Below, one piece after another: positions 42,702 through 49,589 of a stretch of DNA of 60,281 bases (positions are counted from its first letter, which is position 1; every line of letters starts with the position of its first letter). Both the position numbers and the translations under genes were made by a program. Origin of the DNA: Bacillota bacterium (GTDB lineage: Bacteria; Bacillota; Clostridia; Oscillospirales; Ruminococcaceae); the NCBI GenBank assembly GCA_023388515.1, contig JAEWGD010000043.1:1-60281 (forward strand), in the 5' to 3' direction. Under the pieces are notes generated by a model. It did no database searches. It worked only from the letters and a program-made list of their open reading frames with translations, and was not told the origin of the DNA.

Positions 42702-43663
42702 TATCTCGCCTCCACTTCAGTAATACTATCTCCCTGACTCCTAACCCACATATCCACGCCATCACCAAAAACCTCAGCGGTAATAATATACCCCCCATCG
42801 TTTTTCTCAATGATTTTAGCAGTAGGAAGTCTGTCAAGCACTGCTTCAACGCTTTGTCCTTTATAAAGAAACTTAATTCTTCTAAGCTTTCCGCCATACA
42901 TAAATTGAATACGCTTACGGAATTCGCCCTCTTCAAACCTGTCCTTATATGGAATATCAAAATGCTTATCCAATACTTCAAAGCTTTGAATTCGATCAAT
43001 CCGATAAATTGTCGGGAATATATCGTCTGGATTATCAAATTCTGATTTCTTATCAATTCCATCAATAAAAGCTGTAAGGTAAAAATAAAACTCAGAGAAC
43101 ATTATCCCAACAGGCTTTATTAGTCTTTTGACTTCTGAACCATCCTGTTTTATATATGTAATATTCATAAGTCTATGCTCTTTGACAGCCAAACCTATAC
43201 TCCATATTGAGCCGGTAAAAGCTTTATTATGCTGAGGCTGAACATAATGATACAGTTCATTTGCTATTAAATCTTTAATAATGGCTTGTTTCTTTTTGGG
43301 AACACAGTCGTTTAATAGTTTTTCTATTATAGGTATAATTTCATCTTTTCTAAAAGCTCTGCTTTCAAGCAGAATTTTACAGACGGCAAACACTTCGCTG
43401 TTTGTAAGTGACAATTCGTCTTTAGCCTGTAAATAATAACCCTTAAGCTCATTATCATAAATCAAATGCTTGTTCGCATACCCGTCGGCTGATTGATTCT
43501 CAAAAAAGGCTCTCAATTCATCAAGGTCACGTTGTATTGAGCGAGGGTGAACCTCAAAACGTTTTGCTTCTTCTGCTTTATTAATGACATCTCCATTTAG
43601 AAGATTAGAATAGAGCTGAAGCACCCTGCCACATTTAAAGCCCGAATAAATACTATTATCCAT
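42701..43663 (-). CDS. WYL-domain transcriptional regulator, first gene of the putative defence operon
   Basis: The 320-residue protein has an N-terminal winged helix (GRVLQLYSNLLNG with EVHPRSIQRDLDELRAFFEN, about 12-55) and a WYL domain (about 150-240, with IKPVGIMFSEFYFYLTAFID) with a WCX-like C-terminal extension. WYL regulators are frequent controllers of phage defence loci (BrxR/CapW type) and bind nucleic acid or nucleotide ligands. It is the promoter-proximal gene and would regulate its own operon. Its stop overlaps the EEP start. Confidence 0.88.
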   Translation of the reverse strand: MDNSIYSGFKCGRVLQLYSNLLNGDVINKAEEAKRFEVHPRSIQRDLDELRAFFENQSADGYANKHLIYDNELKGYYLQAKDELSLTNSEVFAVCKILLESRAFRKDEIIPIIEKLLNDCVPKKKQAIIKDLIANELYHYVQPQHNKAFTGSIWSIGLAVKEHRLMNITYIKQDGSEVKRLIKPVGIMFSEFYFYLTAFIDGIDKKSEFDNPDDIFPTIYRIDRIQSFEVLDKHFDIPYKDRFEEGEFRKRIQFMYGGKLRRIKFLYKGQSVEAVLDRLPTAKIIEKNDGGYIITAEVFGDGVDMWVRSQGDSITEVEAR

Positions 43664-43686
43664 TATTTTTCACCAACTTCCATATT

Positions 43687-43715
43687 ATTATACGACATTT
43701 TCATACAAAAATCAA
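43687..43715 (-). promoter_or_regulatory. promoter of the WYL-EEP operon
   Basis: Minus strand TTGATT (43715-43710), 17 bp, TATAAT (43692-43687), 24 bases before the WYL start. Confidence 0.78.
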
Positions 43716-44048
43716 CCATTTTCATTATATTTATACAAATAAATAAGAATAACTTAGAATTTCATTTTTTATCTAAATATATTATAACCTATGTTATGGA
43801 CAGCCGTTGTCTATGTTATAATATTTTTTGATGTTTTTCTTCTTTTTTCTACGATGTAATATAAAATCCTGTTTCTCACGATATAAGAAACAGGCTTTCT
43901 TTTTATAAAAATACTCAAAATCAACTCAATTCTCACTCAATGCCATCCTCACCGAAAAGATATATACTAAGCTCATGAGAAATCAGTACAAGAAATCCGG
44001 AGCTTAATACCGATTTGCTCAAATTTTAGTATAACGGAGGAATTTAAC
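43716..44048. other. intergenic region between WYL and the ParM fragment
   Basis: The region is AT-rich. It holds a terminator-like hairpin (43868-43894) and, at 44033-44040, the ACGGAGG ribosome site of the parM-like gene. No further gene is seen. Confidence 0.5.
43868..43904 (+). terminator. terminator-like hairpin
   Basis: CCTGTTTCT (43868-43876) pairs with AGAAACAGG (43886-43894), then CTTTCTTTTT. No plus-strand gene ends just upstream, so it may be a relic or protect the parM unit. Confidence 0.7.
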
Positions 44049-44531
44049 ATGAGAGAACTCAAAAACGGAACAAAAATCATCGGCATAGACCACGGCTACG
44101 GCAATATTAAGACAGCAAACACAGTAACCCCGACAGGCATATCAGCATATACCTCTGAACCGACTTTTTCAGGTAATATACTGAAGTATGACGGGATGTA
44201 TTATCGTATCGGTGAGGGACACAAGGAATTCATTGCGGATAAAGCATTGGATAATGACTTTTATATTTTCACTCTGATGGCAATAGCCAGAGAACTAAAC
44301 CAATCGGGAATAACAGAAGCCGACGTACATATCGCAGCAGGACTTCCGCTTACTTGGGTAAAAAGTCAGCGCGAGGATTTTCGCCGCTATCTTATGAGAA
44401 AAAGTGAAGCGGAGTTTGATTTTAAGGACAAAAGCTATAAAATCAAAATTGCCAGCTGTACAATTTATCCGCAAGGGTATACCGCTGTGATTGACAGGCT
44501 TTCAGAAATGACAGGGGTAAATCTTATTTGA
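44049..44531 (+). pseudogene. truncated ParM/Alp-type actin ATPase
   Basis: The 160-residue frame is the N-terminal subdomain of a plasmid-segregation actin homologue. It has the phosphate-1 loop IIGIDHGYGNIKTAN (about 10-24), YRIGEGHKEF, VHIAAGLPLTWVKSQREDF and YPQGYTAVID. Family members run to 270-330 residues; this one stops right after EMTGVNLI, exactly where the second phosphate loop (DIGNGT-like) should begin. The upstream ACGGAGG ribosome site is intact. It cannot be a working filament-forming ATPase and marks a deletion. Confidence 0.85.
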
Positions 44532-44713
44532 AAAAATATACTGATGTGCAGGAGCTTTCTCGTGAAATGTGCCTTGAGCTTATTGAGTACATAACCATTG
44601 ATGCTTATCAGGGCGAAAAACCGAGAGATATTCATATTTACTACAAGCTTTTAGAAAAGCCACTTGAAAACAAGAGATATCTTGATATACCTAAAAGCGA
44701 AGAACCCGCCTAA
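44528..44713 (+). pseudogene. C-terminal remnant of a large serine recombinase (DUF4368)
   Basis: The 61-residue frame reads LKKYTDVQELSREMCLELIE with IHIYYKLL near its end. This matches the C-terminal DUF4368 domain of Tn1549/Tn4451-type large serine recombinases. The catalytic and zinc-ribbon regions are absent. It is joined directly to the end of the parM fragment, so a deletion fused two formerly distant genes. Confidence 0.75.
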
Positions 44714-44843
44714 AATAGGCGGCTTGAGAAAATAATATGATTGTGTGCCCATTTGGAATGTTGAATACCGTCCTGCTGTTGCTATGACATTTTTTTACGT
44801 TACAAAAATAATCAGAACCTCAAAATATTTATTATCCTTTCTT

Positions 44844-45248
44844 CTAACGCGTTCTCAAATAAGATTTGAACATTTGTATCGTTTTAACCTTGACACCTCG
44901 TTTAATAGCGAGAGTACTATCAGTTTCATGAAACAGGGTTGGAGATCCATCAACTTCTACAATAAGTTTCAAAATTTCATTAAATACACCTTGAGCTAAA
45001 ATATTTGTATAATTAACAACGTACTTTCCAGATGCTATCATTTCTATACAAACGTCTTCTGTGTTTAATCTTTTTATTGCTTTTGCAACCCATGTTTGTG
45101 AGTGATTCATTAGCCGTGCCATCTGTGGTTGTGATATTAGTGAAATACCATTTTCATCTCTATATTGAACCAATATATCAACTAACCTTTGATGATTATT
45201 AACGCTTTCAATAAACAATGAATTACACTTATGAGATTCTTTTTTCAA
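44844..45248 (-). CDS. winged-helix DNA-binding protein
   Basis: The 134-residue protein contains a winged-helix/MarR-like region (ISLISQPQMARLMNHSQTWV followed by AKAIKRLNTEDVCIEM, about 34-70) and then a wing-like GKYVVNY. It resembles plasmid replication or segregation DNA-binding proteins but is not assigned to a family. It starts with TTG, well placed after AAAGGAGG. It lies downstream of the parA-parB genes on the same strand. Confidence 0.65.
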   Translation of the reverse strand: MKKESHKCNSLFIESVNNHQRLVDILVQYRDENGISLISQPQMARLMNHSQTWVAKAIKRLNTEDVCIEMIASGKYVVNYTNILAQGVFNEILKLIVEVDGSPTLFHETDSTLAIKRGVKVKTIQMFKSYLRTR

Positions 45249-45328
45249 TAGATGCCTCCTTTTGTACTTGTTTCTTAATTTATTAATCCTAAAAACAATT
45301 GGAATCTTAAAGTAGTGATATTAAGTAT

Positions 45329-45571
45329 TTATCGTATTTGAATAAGATCCCAGTCTCTTACGCCCTTAGATGTATCAAGTTCATATATATCTTTACATTT
45401 GTCACAATTGATGTAAACATTATGATCTCTAAATCCAGGAATGTTATCATGTTCTTCTATAATCTTACCTTCTCCACACGGGCATTTATATTCATAATGT
45501 TCAGTATCGCCGCATCCAGCACCATAGCCTGAATGGTGTTCCTCGTTAGAATAAATTTTTTCTGTACGCAT
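45329..45571 (-). CDS. small zinc-ribbon protein
   Basis: The 80-residue protein has two cysteine pairs suited to a zinc ribbon: YKCPCGEGKI (C-x-C) and INCDKCKDIYEL (CxxC), separated by about 27 residues. A further histidine/cysteine-rich N-terminus (HHSGYGAGCGDTEH) is present. GGAAGGAG precedes the ATG. The family is not recognised. It lies between the ParB-like and winged-helix genes and may belong to the same transcript. Confidence 0.65.
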   Translation of the reverse strand: MRTEKIYSNEEHHSGYGAGCGDTEHYEYKCPCGEGKIIEEHDNIPGFRDHNVYINCDKCKDIYELDTSKGVRDWDLIQIR

Positions 45572-45629
45572 AGTTTTAAGCTCCTTCCTTTTTTATAAAA
45601 TCTACAGAATTTAGGTTGAAAGTTAGTTA

Positions 45630-46343
45630 CTAATCAAACAAATACTTATATACGACTCTGTTCTCAAAAGGACTTCCAAAACCTAAAGTAATTCTTTTTA
45701 CATCATCTTCAGTCCAAAATTCAGGTTTGTGCTGTAGGATTACTTCCCTATATGTAGTATCATTGTTTATTATATTGCACCACATATAATCATCTGTTTT
45801 TATTTTACTATAATCAAAATCTTTTGGATAAAAGAGAAAATTTAAATAATCATTTTTAGTGGCATAACATTCTAAAAACTGAATATCTTCTAATTTCTCA
45901 ATGCGTCCGATTAACAATAGAATTATAAGAAAACTAATAGTATCACTTTTATTATCAGGGAATGAGGTTATTCCATTAATATTCTGCTGCTTATCAAACT
46001 CAGTTAATTTATTTACAAAATATTTTTTTATTAAACAAGGGACAAACTTTGAAGATAATCTATTGCTATTTACTAAAAGCTGTATAGCCGATAATCTTCT
46101 GTGTCCACTTTTTAACCAATATTCGTTTGGAGTATCCTTATCAGCTGTTACAACAAGATTATGTTTAAGTCCTTGACGTTCGATATCGTCAGCAAGAATT
46201 TCAATCTCACTTATCTCATAAAAATTTTCTTGACAAGGTTTAATTTTTTCAATGTCAATCATTTTTATACTATCCTTAAAACTATCAGCTGAAACAGATT
46301 TTATTGCTTGACTTATATTCATGTCAATATTAAATCTACTCAT
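45630..46343 (-). CDS. parB: ParB/Srx-domain protein
   Basis: The 237-residue protein has an N-terminal ParB/Srx domain (about 27-115) with IEKIKPCQENFY, LADDIERQGLKHNLVV and the nucleotide-binding YWLKSGHRRLSAIQLL. The remainder is unlike chromosomal ParB: no convincing helix-turn-helix of the KorB/Noc type is seen. ParB proteins use CTP to form clamps on parS DNA. It starts two bases after parA ends, forming a partition pair. The missing HTH makes canonical parS binding uncertain. Confidence 0.8.
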   Translation of the reverse strand: MSRFNIDMNISQAIKSVSADSFKDSIKMIDIEKIKPCQENFYEISEIEILADDIERQGLKHNLVVTADKDTPNEYWLKSGHRRLSAIQLLVNSNRLSSKFVPCLIKKYFVNKLTEFDKQQNINGITSFPDNKSDTISFLIILLLIGRIEKLEDIQFLECYATKNDYLNFLFYPKDFDYSKIKTDDYMWCNIINNDTTYREVILQHKPEFWTEDDVKRITLGFGSPFENRVVYKYLFD

Positions 46344-46344
46344 T

Positions 46345-47088
46345 TTAATTAATCCTCCCTATAAGTTCTTTTGTAAGTTGCTTGTAACTCTTAACTGCTC
46401 CTGTCCATTGCATATATTCAAACGCTGTCATTCGATATGTAATGCTATTTTTTATTACCTTGCTGTATGGGATATAGCTTTCAAATACTTTTGTACCAAG
46501 TGATTGCTTGAGCATTTCAAGAAGTTTTTCATCAGCTGAATTTTTCTTATCATACTTTGATACAAAGCAACCGATAAAACTTGAACCAACTGAGTTAATA
46601 ACATTTGTTACGTTTGCTATGCCCTGTATTGCGAATGTGCCGAGTTCAATTGGAACTATTACACCATCACTTATTCCTAATATTTTTTCTGTAAGATTAT
46701 TAAGTGCTGGTGGCAAATCGAGCAGAACATAGTCATAAGGCTTTGCTCTGAGTGATGAAATTATTTTTTTAAGGTTATTAAACTGTATGCTTTCATCAAG
46801 CTGTGCAAACTGTTGAGCAGTAAAATTCATGTTTGCTGTTGATATAACAACATCTATACTTTTATATCGTGTAGGTATAGGATTTATTTCATCACCATTC
46901 AGTAACGCATTTTCAAAGCCACATTCTGATAATGTGTCAACAAAAAATTTTGATGCGTTCTGTTGCCCATCACAATCAATCACTAGTACTCTTTGATTAT
47001 TAATATTACTTAACCTGTGAGCAATATTAATTGTAGAAGTTGTTTTTCCTACTCCACCTTTATTGTTGTAAATTGCTATTGTTTTCAT
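46345..47088 (-). CDS. parA: ParA/Soj-family partition ATPase
   Basis: The 247-residue ATPase has the deviant Walker A motif YNNKGGVGKTTSTIN (about 7-21), Walker A' VIDCDGQQNAS and Walker B YVLLDLPPAL. It lacks an N-terminal DNA-binding domain, as in type Ib/Soj ParA. With the adjacent ParB-like protein it would move or stabilise the excised element. It is first in a minus-strand operon beginning near attR. Confidence 0.92.
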   Translation of the reverse strand: MKTIAIYNNKGGVGKTTSTINIAHRLSNINNQRVLVIDCDGQQNASKFFVDTLSECGFENALLNGDEINPIPTRYKSIDVVISTANMNFTAQQFAQLDESIQFNNLKKIISSLRAKPYDYVLLDLPPALNNLTEKILGISDGVIVPIELGTFAIQGIANVTNVINSVGSSFIGCFVSKYDKKNSADEKLLEMLKQSLGTKVFESYIPYSKVIKNSITYRMTAFEYMQWTGAVKSYKQLTKELIGRIN

Positions 47089-47102
47089 ATTAGCCTTATT
47101 TC

Positions 47103-47119
47103 TGTCCTGTTTTGGACTT
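47103..47119. promoter_or_regulatory. inverted repeat upstream of parA
   Basis: CTGTCC-TGTTTT-GGACTT lies 15-31 bases before the parA start. Similar half-sites (CTGTCC/GGACTT, other orientation) occur in the hsdM leader. It is a candidate operator or partition site. Confidence 0.4.
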
Positions 47120-47153
47120 TATGTTTTTATTTTTTAGCCTCTCTTTTTTTAAG

Positions 47154-47215
47154 GCATAGAATAAGGATGGTGAAGGCTATACCATCCTTGCAGTGTTGCA
47201 ATCACTGTTCTATGC
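47154..47215. repeat. nested inverted repeats forming a three-way junction
   Basis: GCATAGAA (47154-47161) pairs with TTCTATGC (47208-47215). Enclosed are AAGGATGGT/ACCATCCTT (47163-47171, 47181-47189) and CAGTG/CACTG (47191-47195, 47203-47207). All arms are perfectly complementary and nearly adjacent. It lies between the divergent parA and integrase genes. It could be a small RNA, a cruciform DNA site or a replication origin. Confidence 0.7.
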
Positions 47216-47238
47216 TGTTGCTATCCAATTTGAATAAC

Positions 47239-47273
47239 AAAAAAAGAATAGCTATAAAAACTGTTCTTTTTTT
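47239..47273. terminator. bidirectional terminator-like hairpin
   Basis: AAAAAAAGAA (47239-47248) pairs with TTCTTTTTTT (47264-47273), with TAG/CTG adding to the stem. It follows the three-way junction on the plus strand, so the two may bound a small transcript. Confidence 0.6.
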
Positions 47274-47292
47274 AGTATTTAAATTAGATTAT

Positions 47293-47321
47293 TTGCTTTT
47301 ATCAATTAACTATGATAAAAT
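47293..47321 (+). promoter_or_regulatory. promoter of the integrase
   Basis: TTGCTT (47293-47298), 17 bp, TAAAAT (47316-47321), 52 bases before the integrase ATG. Confidence 0.6.
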
Positions 47322-47373
47322 TAATATATATGCATAAATAAAAATTACCTTTGAAGATATTATGGAGTAAAAA

Positions 47374-48268
47374 ATGAATTTTAAAAATTGGTGGGAAAAT
47401 TGGTTTAGCAATTATATTGAAGGTCAATTGTGTGCAGGAACTGCTGAAGAATATTCTATATTTTTCAATAAACACTACTTTATTTTATCGCAATATGCTT
47501 TATCTGATATAAAGGCGATTGATATTATGGCAGTCACAAAAACTACAAGCACTTATTCAAATTCGCGTCAAAGGAAAGTTTACTTTGTCCTTCAGCGTTG
47601 TCTTTTAGATGCACTAGCAAATGATTTAATTAATAAAAGCCCTTTTGCTAATCTCAAACCGCCAAAAAAATCACAAAAGAAGTTCAATTTTTTTCTTCAG
47701 ATGAAGTGAAAATTATTCTATCAAACCCTATTAAATCCCAATCGGTTATGTAATCGCTTTGCAGTTATATACTGGACTGCGTAGAGGTGAACTATTAGCC
47801 TTGCGTTGGGAAAATGTAGATAACGAAGAAAGCATTATACGTATTTGTTCTTCAATTTCTTTATCTGATAGTGGCGGGTTTATTAGTAAAAACACCACTA
47901 AAAATAAAAGAGATAGGATTATTCCTATCTCCCCTTGTATTTCTTTCCTCCTTGCAGAAATAAAAAAAGCTTACCCTTCACCAAATTACTTATTCCCTAA
48001 TAAAAATGGTGGTTATATATCTCCTAGAACATTTCACGATAGATACAAAGCATACTTTAATGATATGAACACATTGTATCCTCATTTACCATATCGTTCA
48101 CCTCATAAATTAAGACATACTTTTGCAACCTTTATGTTAAGGTCTGGCACAGATATTAAAACGCTTTCATCCCTATTAAGTCATTCTAGTATTCAAACTA
48201 CTCAAATTTATGTACATACAGATTTGGAGCAAAAGAAAAAGTGCTGTGAAAATTTAAATTTTGTATAA
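47374..48268 (+). pseudogene. frameshifted tyrosine integrase of the island
   Basis: Two frames together cover a phage-type integrase. 47374-47709 holds the SAM-like core-binding domain (MNFKNWWENWFSNYIEG, then TAEEYSIFFNKHY). 47759-48268 holds the catalytic domain with Arg in YTGLRRGELLALRW, HKLRHTFATFML (His-x-x-Arg), SHSSIQTT and Tyr in QIYVHT. Between them a T7 run (47689-47695) shifts frame, since one more T would restore SSDEVKIILSNPIKSQS. A second shift is needed near 47750. It lies 160 bases from attR, as expected for the island's own integrase. It is probably inactive. Confidence 0.88.
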
Positions 48269-48426
48269 TTTCATAGTATGAAACCTTATTAAAGTAATTA
48301 TCTATGGAGTGGTATTTTTCTTCAAAAATATATTTGCAAAATCATATTTTATCAGAATAATAGCATGATGTCGAGTGAAAACCACAGCAAGTCGACTTTG
48401 TGCTATTATTATATTTGCCATTTATT

Positions 48427-48487
48427 CGCTAGATTTAGGCTCTAGTGAAGCGATTCGTGAGTGTTCAAGTCACTTCATCCGCACCAA
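48427..48487 (+). repeat. right attachment site (attR), partial tRNA-Leu copy
   Basis: A 61-base exact duplicate of 28196-28256. It starts in the anticodon stem and has no 5' half, so it is not a functional tRNA. It marks the right end of the island. Confidence 0.93.
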
Positions 48488-48495
48488 ACAGTAAT

Positions 48496-48540
48496 AATCC
48501 GAACACAATCCAGATTGATGGAGTGTTCGGATTACTTTTT
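48496..48540 (+). terminator. original tRNA-Leu terminator displaced to attR
   Basis: AATCCGAACAC (48496-48506) pairs with GTGTTCGGATT (48523-48533), followed by ACTTTTTTAT. Nine bases after the partial tRNA, it was presumably the chromosomal tRNA terminator before integration. Confidence 0.85.
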
Positions 48541-48588
48541 TATTTTTAACATAGTTCCTGCTTTTACACAAGCAGGAACTACAAGTAT

Positions 48589-48867
48589 TCAACACGGATA
48601 CGCCACAGCCAGCCTTTTCACAAAAAACCTCGGTTCGTTTTTACCTTGTATCAGAGCTTCAATTTCAACCTCTAGCTGTTTCGCAAAGTAATAAAACAGA
48701 GCCATTCTTTCCTCTTCATTTTGTGCATAAAAAAGCTTAATCTTTAATCCATCACAAGTTACCTCATTGCAATCAATCATGAAAAGATTATATTTTTTGA
48801 CACATTCAGTTATCGTTTCAAACATGATTGCGTGTAATAAACCCCGACTGTAAGGAGGTTCGTCCAA
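48589..48867 (-). CDS. hypothetical 92-residue protein
   Basis: The frame begins with TTG six bases after AGGGGAG and encodes a soluble protein with an acidic middle (FYAQNEEERMALFYYFAKQL, then EVEIEALIQG) and two internal cysteines. The good ribosome site and the protein-like composition support it as real. No family is recognised. It lies just outside the island on the right, downstream of the XRE gene on the same strand. Confidence 0.55.
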   Translation of the reverse strand: MDEPPYSRGLLHAIMFETITECVKKYNLFMIDCNEVTCDGLKIKLFYAQNEEERMALFYYFAKQLEVEIEALIQGKNEPRFFVKRLAVAYPC

Positions 48868-48940
48868 TCAATCTCCCCTTTCAAATATAATATCATTTAT
48901 ATATTATAACATAAAAATCGAAAATTTGCAACCTAAAAAC

Positions 48941-48977
48941 AAGGATAACCGTCGAAACACACTCGACGGTTATCCTT
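48941..48977. terminator. bidirectional terminator
   Basis: AAGGATAACCGTCGA (48941-48955) pairs exactly with TCGACGGTTATCCTT (48963-48977), a 15-bp stem. It overlaps the last codons of the XRE gene and separates it from 48589-48867. Confidence 0.8.
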
Positions 48978-49317
48978 GTTTATTTGCTTCTTCTTTCAGT
49001 TTTAACAGCGTGATATACTCCTTTAGAGCGGCTTTGCTTTCATCATTCAGAGATAAAAATTCATTGATTAGCATGGCGTCCTGTTTGCAGCGTTTTTTCG
49101 GCGGCTTGAATTCATCCGTCATGCCTAAAAGAAAATCCGTTGTTGTGCCATAAAATTTTGCAAGCGTGCAGAGCATTTGAAAATCGGGCTGACGTGTGCC
49201 TCGTTCATAATTGCTGAGAAGGTTTCTTGATACGCCAAGCTTATCCGCAACCGCCTGTTGTGAAAGACCTAATCGTTTTCGTGCTAAGCATAGACGCTCG
49301 GAAAACAAGTTCGGCAT
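48970..49317 (-). CDS. XRE-family transcriptional regulator
   Basis: The 115-residue protein has a canonical Cro/CI helix-turn-helix (LCLARKRLGLSQQAVADKLG then VSRNLLSNYERGTRQPDFQM, about 8-50) with FYGTTTDFLLGMTDE after it and a helical C-terminal tail. The ATG at 49317 gives the usual short lead-in. An upstream ATG (49341) would add FFFFPAL and neither has a strong ribosome site. It is divergent from the lipoprotein gene, whose promoter contains a palindrome, so it likely controls both. Confidence 0.85.
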   Translation of the reverse strand: MPNLFSERLCLARKRLGLSQQAVADKLGVSRNLLSNYERGTRQPDFQMLCTLAKFYGTTTDFLLGMTDEFKPPKKRCKQDAMLINEFLSLNDESKAALKEYITLLKLKEEANKQG

Positions 49318-49465
49318 AAGTGCTGGAAAGAAAAAGAACATTTCTGATTACCATGCTTTCATTCTATTTAAGCTTCATATGTAAAAAACTAAGACGCTTA
49401 ACTTATATTATATAGGTAAAATTAACAAAAATGAAGATATAGTAACATCAAGTGTCTAAATTATA

Positions 49466-49494
49466 TTGACAGTAACGTAATGTTACTGTATAAT
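49466..49494 (+). promoter_or_regulatory. promoter with palindromic operator in the spacer
   Basis: Consensus TTGACA (49466-49471), 17 bp, TATAAT (49489-49494). The spacer is almost entirely the inverted repeat AGTAAC-GTAAT-GTTACT (49471-49487). A half-site AGTAAC recurs at 49441-49446. A protein bound there would block RNA polymerase; the divergent XRE regulator is the natural candidate. Confidence 0.85.
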
Positions 49495-49524
49495 AAAGGG
49501 GTTATTTCGTCATGATATGACATA

Positions 49525-49548
49525 ATTTTATATACTTAAGGAGGATAT
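49525..49548 (+). repeat. 24-bp leader repeat, copy 1
   Basis: ATTTTATATACTTAAGG and AGGATAT form a 24-base ribosome-site segment identical to 50284-50307. Here it drives the short leader frame. Confidence 0.85.
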
Positions 49549-49550
49549 TT

Positions 49551-49589
49551 ATGGACAGGGTATTATTGGGTAGGGGGATTTTGTTATGA
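49551..49589 (+). CDS. 12-residue leader peptide overlapping the lipoprotein start
   Basis: The ATG sits after a perfect AAGGAGG and encodes MDRVLLGRGILL. Its TGA overlaps the ATG of the lipoprotein gene (ATGA). The lipoprotein has its own weaker AGGGGG site inside this frame. The arrangement suggests translational coupling or attenuation. Confidence 0.5.
   Translation: MDRVLLGRGILL

Noticed and set aside
44745..44999. An 84-codon plus-strand frame opposite the winged-helix gene
   Set aside because: No ribosome site. The opposite strand has a well-placed AAAGGAGG and a coherent winged-helix protein.
48427..48487. A second functional tRNA-Leu
   Set aside because: The 5' half (acceptor strand and D arm) is missing; it is only the attR copy.
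48461..48691. A plus-strand frame over attR and the following terminator
   Set aside because: It translates the partial tRNA and a terminator hairpin and opposes the 92-residue gene.
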